This document shows, in pieces, positions 35,938 to 47,600 of a DNA stretch of 64,000 nt (position 1 is its first letter; every line of letters begins with the position of its first letter). Source of the stretch: Hydractinia symbiolongicarpus (Eukaryota > Cnidaria > Hydrozoa > Anthoathecata > Hydractiniidae); NCBI RefSeq assembly GCF_029227915.1, contig NC_079880.1, forward strand, positions 10,073,501 through 10,137,500, read 5' to 3'. The notes under the pieces were generated by a model. The model was not told the DNA's origin and ran no database searches. It worked only from the letters and a program-made list of their open reading frames with translations. The translations under genes and the position numbers were made by a program.

Positions 35938-37659
35938 ATATATTAGATTACAAAGATGGAACCAAAGTTAAATAGGATTATTGCATATAACATCCTAAGT
36001 TTATTTATTCTTTTAAAATAAATTTTAGAGGAATAGCCAGTTTTAATCTTTGAATACTAAGAAAATGTTTGACTCCTTCGCAGACCTTATCCTACCGTTA
36101 TTTAAAGAGTAGTTCAGTTTCTTATATTTTTGTATTAGCATGTCTATAAGTTTTTCGCAAGTTTTTGTGATAATCGTAAGTGTTTTAAGGGTTTTGGAGG
36201 AATAAAAAAAATGTTGGAATCATTAAAAAATAAAACATTAACATTAAATTCCTAAAAAAGATTTTGTTGCACACTGATGTTCTTATAGATATTCTTTCTT
36301 TTTTGACAATCTCTTCCTAAAAACAACAACAACATACAACTTCAAGTTTAACATAGCTTCTGTTTTATTGTTACAAATGCGTCATTTAAACAAAAGCAGC
36401 TTTTCGAGAAGAATATAATCGCTAAACTATATTTTCAGCCATATTTTTAACGAAAAAAACTATCGAACAAAGAAGTAGCAACATCACACGAAATAAAGAA
36501 ACACATCACTCAAGGTAGAACTATTTGTACAAACATTCAATTTAAAGAGTATTTTTACATTGCACCCGACTTTCGTAGCTACCTACGGCGTGCAAAAGTT
36601 GATTACAAAAATAGTAAAACTTTTGAAAATTATGGCCACAAGCAATCATAAACGTTTTTTTGTATTAGACACACTTGTAAATGTATACTTGTCAATGTTT
36701 AAACATGTGGTTATTGGGTTTTTGGGTTAGTGGTTAGATCTAAAACCTTGAACCGGACTTGTTTCTGCTTGTAGTACCCAAATTTCATTTTCCACCTTAT
36801 CTACCAGATTTATGCTTATTTTAAAGCGGTTATCGCCAAAAAAGGGGAAAAAACTTTAGGATAACATATAAATAGTAAACATCAAAGAATATCAATAAAA
36901 CTCACTTAAAATCTGATAGCTAGCCTTTTGCCTTATTAGCTAGCTATCTTAAGATCAAATAGATGGGTTATGGAAGTTTTGGCACCCCATATTGTTCGAA
37001 ATCGGACGGGCGGGGGGAGGGGCGTATGCCACATAATGTATAATGTATGAATATAATGAAGTACCTTGATTAACGAAACGCCCGTCTCTCCGAAATTTAT
37101 TTCCACATTACGATCATATTGTATCTAGACGAATTCTCTATTGTAAGAGATCATTTAAGATATTCGCATTTTCATCTTTGTCGAATATTTACCACAGATA
37201 GAATTAAGTAGGAAAAAAAAGAACAAAAAAGAGAACGAAATATATATTATCTATGTTTAAAAACTATGTTTTTATAGAACTTTTATTTCACATTCATCCA
37301 GGGGAGTTTCAAACAAACGCGCCATTGAGAAAATATTGAACATTTCAATAGCCTTCTTATTTTCGCACTGATATGTAAACAAAGGAAAATTGGATGTGGT
37401 CAAAAAGATGTTTTGGTTTTGAAAAAGAAGCACAGTTGTGCGGCTTTATTTATTAACGAAAAATTTGGATATTTTTTTTATTCTGAGATCCGAGCATTTA
37501 ATCTGAAACAAATTTTATATCAAGTAAATATATTCTTAATACTGAGGTATAGTATAACATTTACATAATTTTCTCTGTTTTTCTTTGTGTGGATATTCCA
37601 AAAATATTACTAAAGTAATTTTTAGACAGACAGTTTGTAAATGCTGCAGTTACTAGAAT

Positions 37660-37785
37660 AATTGGAGATAATTTGATTGGCTGGAATAGTATATCAGACA
37701 ATTTGATTGGGTTGAATATTATAGCAGGCAATTCGATTGGCTGGAGTAATATAGTAGGCAATTTCATTGGTTGGAATTACCGTTA
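37660..37785. repeat. 30-bp minisatellite, four copies
   Basis: GATTGG (one copy CATTGG) recurs at 37675, 37705, 37735 and 37765 within units like GGCAATTTGATTGGCTGGAA. The period is exactly 30 bases. Confidence 0.85.
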
Positions 37786-39330
37786 ATTAAAATTTGTTGC
37801 CATGTTAACGAGTTCAAATTCTCTTTTCACGTACAACGCTGATGTGAACAATTGACTACCTAGTCGTGACGAAAGGCGTATTCTACTTTGAGTTGCAAAT
37901 TATCAGTTACGCGTCATTGCATTTAGTATTGAAGTAGCAAAAATAGCTGTATTTTCATAACGCATGCATCTATAATTTATATGCGCATTTTTTCTTTGAG
38001 AGAAATGATTTTGATTGTGTAATAAGTACATAGAAAGGCACGAATTATACTTTCAAGTAAAAATCGCTAAAAAGCAGTGACATAACAACGCGAGGTAAGA
38101 TTTTCAATCTTCTTGGGGTTATCAAATAATTTTCTCTTTACCAGCCTTTTTTTATACAAAATTTACTCAAGATGAGATTTTGAGCCAAATAGTTAAGAAT
38201 ATTCTAAGAATATGCTCATCTTGAAGTTTTTCTTGGATGGAATTTTAACAAAAGTAGTGTATTTCATTATTGATGTAAAATATCTGTAGTATGTTCTCAG
38301 GTCTCATTCGAATTTTTTCCCCACAAAATCTAGTTGTCTATCTGTCAGTTGAATTAAGCTGCTTAAACAGCAGCTCAATGATTTGTTTACACCAGTTTGC
38401 ATTCTCGGATCTTTCAATCTTCACTGTTCTAAGAATACGCTAAGAATATGTCAGGGTGATTTCTACTAAAAAATTTAAAGATTAATCATGTTAAAAAAAG
38501 AACTAGCTATTCTTAATACAAAAAAACATGTATATACTCAAGGAAGCATGAGATGTAACCAATATGATTGGCACATATAATGGTAGAAAAATAAACAAAC
38601 AAAGCTGTTTTATCATACAACACCAGGGAGAAAATTAATCTACTTAATATTAAATATGTAATTAAATATCTTAAGATATTGTTAGTGATTATTGTATTAT
38701 CTCTGTTTAATCTCCCTTAACTGCCACACTTTATAATCCCGCTCTCTGCTTCCTTGCGGTTGTATCTACAAGTTTAACCTTGAAGTTCTTTATATTCCAT
38801 GCAATAAATTTTTTTACTATTGGTAATTTTGTTCAGTATTTTAATATTTTCTCGTTTGTGGCCACTGTTAACCAATCACCAGATGTGTTGGTTTGATGTT
38901 TTTTGAAAGCTGAAATAGTTATTTCTATTGTATATATATGCTAGCTACATATCTGTAGGTATTGCCAGATTATGTTTCCATGACAACATAAACCTAACCA
39001 CGTGTTTTTTTAATTTTATTTCTATATCAAGATTTAAACGATTGACGTTTCGTATACGTTGTTGACGTTTCATAGCTCAATTTTCGTAATTGTTTTTTTT
39101 TTTTTATAATATAATGGATAAAGTAAGGGATAAAGATCGATCATCTAGGAACAGCTGCACATGTATTTATATTGTCAAGATGTTGCTTAAAAAATGAAGA
39201 TAAAAGCCATATAAAACGTGTTTCATATTTATTTTATATCACAGAAACAATTATACCATACGAAGGCTTGTCTGCGTTGTAGGTATTTTATTTCTCAGGA
39301 TTTTTAAAAACAATTTTTAAGGTTGGTTTA

Positions 39331-39535
39331 CACTGGATCGGATCGGATTATAATCCACGCACACGCAGAAAGCATTTTTTTATCTAAAGTGTTTCAAAAT
39401 GTTAAAATATTTTTTAGGATTTTTCTGATCCAAGTTGGGATCAAATCTAGTTGGATTTTATTAACCAATGATTTCATGCCGAAAAAAAGTGGAAATCGTT
39501 CACGAATCTTGATCCGATCCGATCCGATCCGATAA
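39331..39535. mobile_element. Small foldback element with GGATC-repeat ends
   Basis: The left end has GGATCGGATCGGATTA (39335) and the right end TCCGATCCGATCCGAT (39512), in inverted orientation about 180 bases apart. Outer flanks (GGTTTACACT and AAGTGAAAATAAACC) also pair imperfectly. It is non-coding, and no target duplication was recognised. Confidence 0.45.
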
Positions 39536-41262
39536 AGAGAAGTGAAAATAAACCAGATTTCTCTGCATAGTTTCACCAGACAATAATTTCTGATCGAGAA
39601 AGTTGGTACTTCATATTTTTTTTCATTCATTCTGCTTTTCTTAACGTCCTTGACGACGATGTGTCCTTTTTTATCGTGCACAAAAATATTGAGACAAAGT
39701 CGGGGCCTACTAAGGTCGGTGCAATTCGTGAAAACTGGTCCTGCTGACCTCAACAAGAATAAGCATGTTTTGAAAGTGTGGACATAACCAAACGACCTAA
39801 AATGGTATGAACATTGAGAAGTGAAAAATCATATCTAATATAGAAAAAGTCTACGAAATTACTTGTGGCGGCGAACTTCGAACTCAGCTCTCTTCCTTTA
39901 ACAAATTTTCATCAAGATTGTATTTTTTAAAAATCAGTTGTTGAAAAATTCAAAATTTTTTTGCAGCCAAAATGACTTCTCTTGAGGTATTTTGATTTAA
40001 ACATACAACCTCGTCTCTAAGCCCATTGCATATTAGTGTAAGAAAGTCCTGGAAACAAGGTTGCAAAGCATTGATGAGATAGGAAGCCAAAACATATGTG
40101 AAGAAACGAAAAATATGTTCACGCCTTTAGGCCATGCATGCAACGAAAAATAGCGAATATTTCATAAGTCTGTAATAAAAAAGTTTAGTTATGTACGTGA
40201 TCAAATTGTTTTCCCGATAAAAAAGAAAAAATTCTGTTTTTAAAAGTAAACTAAAGAATCGTGTAAAAACCTCCAAAATTAACTCCAACGAATTTCTAAC
40301 AGTCCTATAAAGATGTATTAATCACAGAATTTATTTTTTATATTTGTATATATATTCATAAGGTTATTCGACAGGGAGGTTCTCCCTCGCAAAGTTTTTT
40401 TCTTGGTGCATCAATAACGTTAATATTAAATCAGTTTTGAAAAAATCTTTTCGTTTTAATTATCTTTATTAATTAATTAATTTACTTTATTATTTTATTT
40501 CCGCGCCATGTGACCCTTACCTCCCTTCTCCTGTGGTAGGTAGAGTTACTGCAAGGGTAAAAGATTTAATTTAATTTCTCTCGAAATTTAATGATTTACA
40601 ATATTTATTTTTTATTTTATCAAATAAAATGAAAAAAACTGTAGGAATCTTAATAATGAAAAATATTAACAAATAATAACAAATTTAAAAACTAGCATTA
40701 CGAAAAGAGCTTGGTACGAAATTGCAGAACCTTTCTTTTATATCCACTAAAAACATCTGCAATGGAGAGTTTTTAATTATTAAGTAAACAGCGCTCAAAT
40801 GTCAGTGTTTTGCATAAATTAAATATGGAGTGAGTTTGATTGAACCTAATAATTATTGTTAATAACAAAATTCAGTAGAGAAAAAAAAAGTTTTGTGATG
40901 TTAAAACACGAAGAAGAAAAAAACTTTACATTTTGTAGTCGTTTCAGTTGATAAACAGAACGTTGGAACGTTGTCACGTCGTAACGGGGTAATTTGAAAC
41001 AACAAAAAACGTTGGGATAAAGCGCATCCGATTTACGTTATCTATAAATTTAAGTCGGCTGTTTGAAATAGTTTTTACAATTGCAAGTATATATTTTTTT
41101 ACTTTTTTTATGTAAACAGCAAGATGTTTCTTTACCTTAGTTAGGTAAACAAACAAGATAGATTGTTTGTTTTCGCTTGTATCTAACTTTTACAGCACAC
41201 CGTGGGAAAAGACTTTGATCAGGAAAAAGTATAACGAAAACAAACCTTATTTGGAATACATG

Positions 41263-41290
41263 TATGTGGTATCAAATTTGATACCACATA
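41263..41290. repeat. Perfect 28-bp palindrome
   Basis: The half TATGTGGTATCAAA is followed directly by its exact reverse complement. It lies 337 bases upstream of the alpha2delta start codon region. Confidence 0.7.
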
Positions 41291-41626
41291 AACTCCGCTG
41301 GAATTTAATTAACCTGATAAAATGCAATTAGAAGAATTACTGTGTTTTTTATTTCTAATGAGAAATGTTTATTTTAAGTGGATGGAATAACTTTATATAT
41401 ATTTTTTCACATTTTAAAGTTCTGTAAGAAGACTTGTAATGTTGATGATATTGATGTTGTTTTTATTTTTGTTGTTCTGGGAGATCGTCGTTGTTGTTGT
41501 TGTTGTTATTTTTGTCGTAGTACCAATATATTTTCTTTTATTTAGAATAAAATATAAAAAAGATAAAAGCGAAAAAGATAAAATGGAATCCCTAAACCTT
41601 TGATAGGTCCAAAAGCGTTATCCATA

Positions 41627-44600
41627 ATGGTAGCCATAATCTGGCATTGCTGCACTGTTTTAACACTTTTAACTTTGCTGAGTCAGCTTTCCTGCCAACA
41701 GCTAGGACTGGATCTAGCAGGCCCTATTGGAAAAACGTTCGCAGACAATATGGCGGAACACTTGGCTACCGAACTAAAAGAAATGACGAAGAAATACACG
41801 AACTATCATAAAATTTCTGAAGCATTTTCAAAGTTAAACGTAGTAAAAAAGAAAATAAGTGGAGATGAACTGTTAAATAATTTTACACAGAGTGTGGAAG
41901 CACTGTTTGATGAAAGGACTAAGGTATTGCACGAAATAAAAAGGAATGCGGAGAAATCTAAAGCGCGTAACACAAATAAAAATGTAGCATTGTTTAACTA
42001 TTACAATATGAGAGATATTAATCAGAATGATAATGTATCACTGATAATAGTGCCAACATTTTCAAAAACGGTTCCAATCAATTTAACCGATAGTTTTGTC
42101 CAAGTCCCAACGAATATATACTCTGGTAAAGAAGAAGTGTTGTACACAGCCAAATGGACGAAAGAAATTGATCCGACGTTCAAAGCGAATTTTTATAATT
42201 TCAGTGAGAAGTTACTATATCAATATTATGGAGATTCTTCAGGTAATAAAATCCTTATACTGAATTGAAATGTTATACTTGTTAGAGAAATGACGGTTTT
42301 CGATGGATATGAATTTTATACAGCTTTATCTACCATCTTTTTTCACTAACATCGGTGCCTTTCCTTCTTATTTACGTGACTTTTTGTTCTCTTTTCACTT
42401 TTTCTTGTTTAAATGATGCTTTCTTGTTGCTTAGTAACAACTCCGTATTGAATCTAAATTATAATACCCGCATACGTCTGTCCGTCTGTCACGCAAAATG
42501 TTAGCTTAGCTGCGCAAGTAGCGAGACGCACGCAGTACGGTATAAAAAGGACGGGCGAACCCGTGGATTTTTCCACGGACTAACGACTAGTTCTATTTAA
42601 TCTTTAATTAAGAATCAATGTGAATTTCGCTTTTAGGCTTATTTCGAATATATCCCGGAAATAAGAACGGCAATGATGGAAAAACGGATTTATTTGACTG
42701 CCGACGACGTATCTGGTATATACAAGCTACATCGAGTCCAAAAGATGTCGTCATTGTCATAGATACGTCGGGTTCAATGATTGGCAACAATATTGGTACG
42801 TAGACAGTTTACTGTTTTTTACTCTTTGTTTTGTTTAGTTGTTGACGTCAAAAATAACGACATCAAACAAACGACCCATTATAATTTAAGTTCGTGTAAA
42901 CAACTTCGGGCCACACAACAGAACTTGTATGTCGATTTTTATAGCAGACACCCCCCTTTAGCGGATATCATTTAAGGTCCCGATTTACATTACCCCTAGA
43001 ACTGACCCTGCTAAAGCGGTTGTATCAAACAATTTGTTTAAGAAGTTTTTTATTTTTCTTCGATTTTTATTACTTTGTAAACAGACACTTTCGCGGGCAA
43101 AAACTTTTGTTTTTTTTCGCATTTTTGGTCATTTTTGCAAAAGTTTATGTTTTTAACAAAACACGAAAGTTTTTTAAGGCAAAATCATGATCCTTTTTAA
43201 CCTGCGAAGGTTTTTTCACAAAAAATCCTAAACAGGGAAATATTGAAGTTAGTGATTTATTTCTTCTTTAATCATAAACTACAATAACATTTGGTGTTTT
43301 TTTTCCAATTCCCAATTCCTCGAAACAGTGCAGATGCAGACTTTTAAATTATGGTAAATACCTCAGATGCGATTTTTACCGAAAAAAGTAGTTTCTTAGA
43401 TTTTGGCAAAAAATATTTCCAGGCGAACACGACCCATATTTTGAATTCCGGAAAAAAAATGCCAAATGACAACGCGAAAGATTCTTCCAGCGAAAGTTTC
43501 TTCCCGCAAAAAATTCTTTCCGCAAAAGTTTCTGCCCTTGATTCAAAATATTTAATATCTTCGCTTATACAATGGAAAATGTTTGAGCCTGTTTCACTTA
43601 AATGAACGATGTCTTAGGCTCCTTCTTTTCCCCAGAACAAGCTATTGACCCACTTTGCTACAACCAAAAAGCATTCAAAGCAATACAAGTAAATTTGGGA
43701 AGAACCTCTACGTAGCGAACATCTCTCTACAGGATCGGCTTGTTGGAGGTCCTGATAGTGTCCGCAATAGAGCGGTATCGTTGCAAGTACATTTAATGGC
43801 GTACAACGTATCCGGAACTTCTGCGTATTTGAAATTGGTTTATATGACACACAGGAAGTGGATACGCTCGCTATGACGCTGCTTAAAGTTTACTTTTTAA
43901 ATTATGAATTATCCACTGCTCAATGGTAAAATATTTATTAAGCGTGTTCACTGTCTCTGCAGGTAAAATTTGAATGTCTCAATCACGTAATGCAACCCTG
44001 AGTATCCTAAAAACCATTTTCATGTGGATAATGTTTTCACTTTCTTTCTTTTCTTTTTGTTCAAAATTAACTAATTTTATTATTTTACGACTTCAAATTT
44101 TATAATAAAAAAAACAGATTTTAATTCATCTCTGTTTTAGTCAGTAAGTTCTATATTGTAAGGTTTCAACATGAAAAGTCATGATTACTTAGCTGAGTAT
44201 ATCCAATTAAACAACTTCCGCCGACTACAAATTAGCTTTTGCACAACTGAGAAACCAATTACAAACTTTTAAATTCGAATTAAAGAAGATTTTGGGGCAA
44301 CACACGAGATATTTTTCATTCCGATTTTAAGTTAACTTGTACCGCCCTGATAACTACCATTGCCTCAGCAGACGTACGGAGAAGTGTGATACATTGGTTC
44401 ACCCATTCGTCGCAGTGGCCATCTTCAGAAAAATCACACTGGATTCGAGTTGTTTAAAAAAAAATCACCGGATTTAAAATTTGCATAATTATCTCACCTG
44501 TTGATGATAAACAACTTGTGTTCATAAGAAAATGCATTTTATTAACAAAAAACACTCGTCGTCAGTAAGATTTTTTAAGCATGCAAAATGTTTTGACAAC

Positions 44601-47600
44601 CTCGTATACATTCCTTAAAGTCCTTTAAAGTAAAGACTCGCCCCTGCTTTGTGCGGGAGCTTTTTTTTGACTTGTTTTACATTCTACTTAACTCCCTTGG
44701 AAGTTTTAACACTCTGTTCTAAGCGTTGACATAATAGATTTGGGCCAAGTTACGCAGTTTCGTTTTAGAACAAAAATTTAAATCTAAAGCTAAGCGTTGT
44801 TTAAAAGAGCTACGAAACGACTGTTGGTTTTCGAATTTAGTGACTTACACGAGAGTCGAGCTAATGGCGGTGGAAAAGTTTATGATCACTGAGGACAAAA
44901 AAAAACAACTTAAATCATCTTAAATATCATATTGAGCATCCAAATATAACTGAATATAACAGAGAAGTTCCCTGCATATTTTGCTTTTAACTCAAACTTG
45001 CTAGCTAGCTATATTGTACATAAAGCCAGTCTAAGCTACAACAATGACTTAAGGTATTAATTACTTTTTTAAAGCAGGTAATGTAGCATTTTTTAACAAA
45101 TAAAACTCCTCGTGTTGTTGTGACGTACGGAGTGTGGTTTCTATACGGAGTAATACTCCGTATAGCTGATATACGGAGTTTGGTTTAGCTATACGGAGTC
45201 TGCCAACGAATGTTCTTAAAGTGGAAATATTGCAATATATGACCGTTTAAAACTATTTCCGACAAAAAATAAAAAATAATCACCATAAAGAACAAGCTAA
45301 AAAGACAATCACGTCATTTCCCTACTTTTTATCCATGGTAAACATACGAGGTGTATTGTAGTTATACCGAGTGTGGGAACATTAGTTTGATTGCAAAAAA
45401 AGGATTATAGCATACAGATTGTGAGATACCGAGAGTATTTATATACGGAGTATTCTATACGGAGTATGCCATACGGACTGTGACATGCTTCATAAACGAA
45501 GTATGCTATACGGAGTGTGACATGATTACTATACTGAGTGTGACAGGCTTAGTATATGGAATGTGAGATGGTTAGTATACGGAGTGTGACATGCTTAATA
45601 TACGAAGTATGCTATACAGAGTGTAACAGGCTTAGTATACGGAGTGTGCCATGCTAAGTATGCGGAGTGTGACATGCTTGGTAGGAACAGAATTCGATGT
45701 ATTGTTAATGAGTTAAGGTTTACAATGGCTGGTATAAAAGTACACAATTTTAAAGTTACATAAGAAAAAGTCATTGATTGTATGGTTAGTTTTATTGCAT
45801 GTAGAAACATACAAAACAAAGTTATAAAGCTTAGAATGAATATAATGGAAGCCATAAAAATAAACTTCATACAAAACGCAAATAGTAAACTACATCATAC
45901 AGTTGGACTGCCGGTAACTCGTCCACCGGTTAACTCGAACTTTTATTAGCTGGAACTGTTATCTACGGTAATTGGTACTCTGCATGCTTGCACAAATTAT
46001 TTGCTTGTTTTAGGCACAATTTTCTAAACTGGAATAGCTCAGAGTAAATTTTTAATAAGAATGCTTAGTTTAAACTTCGACACTCATGCTGCATTCGCTA
46101 ATGTCTAGCCGAACCAGTCTCGGCATTATACTCTCAAAGCCGTCTGCGCCGCTCGCGGCTTTTAGATATTTAAATATTTCCGTCTATATGGAGTAAAAAT
46201 GTCGCTATACGAAGTTATACTCCGTATACGCATGCCTATACGGAGCCGTACTCCGTATAGCTGCACACTCCGAATGGAACATTGTCTCTGTTCCCTCGTC
46301 AAAACAAACTTTTCATTTACTAATATTGAATATTTTTTACTGAAAGTAGGTTATTTTACCGCCAAAAAAATTACTGCAGGAAAATTTTTCTTTTTTTAGA
46401 AATAAATATGAAAAAGTATCAAATTCATCTTTAAAATTAATTATTTATAAACAGGTTGTCTAGACGTCTATATGGTTCTGAAGTGTGTATAATTTCTTGC
46501 ACTTTGACCTTTAGAGTGGTCCGTTAATCATATGTTTTATAGCCCTTTTACAATCGTTTGGTTTTAAAAACGAATGTTTGATTTCAAACCGACCATGGTT
46601 TCTTGTTTTATTAATAAACTAGTCGATGGCCCGTGGAAAAATCCACGGGTTCGCCTATTTTTTTTAATACCACACTACGCACGTCTTGTTACTTGCGGTA
46701 TCATTTCGCGCGACAGACAGACAGACGTATACGGGTATTATAATACAGATAGTCGTTAGCCCGTGGAAAAATCCACGGGTTCGCCCGTCCTTAAAATTTA
46801 CCCGTGGCAACAAAGTGGATAAAATATATCGCATTTGATATTCGTGCGCATTTTAAAATGTTTCCGTTACGGGACGCCGCTTTCGCGGACACACAGACAG
46901 ACGACGGCTATTATTAAAGAGATCAAATAATTTTTATTGTTTTAATTGCCTATTATTTTTTGTCAAGTTGAATTTAACTGGCTTGTTATTGAAATTCAAG
47001 GTTGTTGTGGAAATACGGAATTGATTTCTCTTTTTGTTGTCAGTTGATTTTGTCTGTTACGATTTGATTTTGCTTTTAATATGATTTTTAAATTTTTGTT
47101 GCTGTAGGTATCGCAAAAATTACGGCTGCGTCACTCATCGATACGTTACAAGAAAACGACTATTTTAATGTCATTACAATCAACAAAAAAGTGACGTACA
47201 TCAAACCATGTCTAAAATTTATGGTACAAGCGACAAAAGAAAACAAAGAAATCATGAAATACGCCCTTCAAAAGATTGAAACGCCAACAGATGTTGTTGA
47301 TATCAATTTAGGAATGACGGAAGCGTTCGATATTTTAGAATCAGGTACGATATTTTTTATAAATATTTTATATATTTCTCAGGCTTCTTTAAAAACTTTG
47401 TAAGATTTCAAAATCACAAAAAACTACTCTATTTAAGAAAATATGATTTTGTTTCTGAAAAAAGGTAACTCTGTGGTTTACCATTCTATTAACTACCTCT
47501 CAACCACTATTGTTCCGGTGTCCCGTTAATAAAGAGAGAGGCGACAGGGGATTGAAATGAAATTGGGCTACCCTTTTGTCTATCTGTTTGCTTCCTACAG

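Larger units (their letters stand above)
35938..41626. other. Gene-free, AT-rich interval with foldbacks and simple repeats
   Basis: Contains a 30-bp minisatellite (37660), a GGATC inverted-end element (39331), a CAACCTCGT inverted pair at 40007-40074, a 28-base perfect palindrome (41263) and a GTT trinucleotide run at 41490-41507. Longest open frames are about 120 codons with no domain. Confidence 0.45.

Noticed and set aside
39394-39756. 120-codon minus-strand open frame
   Set aside because: Crosses the GGATC foldback element; the RIGSDRIK part is just the pentamer repeat translated.
43351-43876. Open frames on both strands in alpha2delta intron 2
   Set aside because: Built from AAAAATTCTT/CGCGAAAG-type repeats; the phase-consistent exon 2 to exon 3 join skips them.
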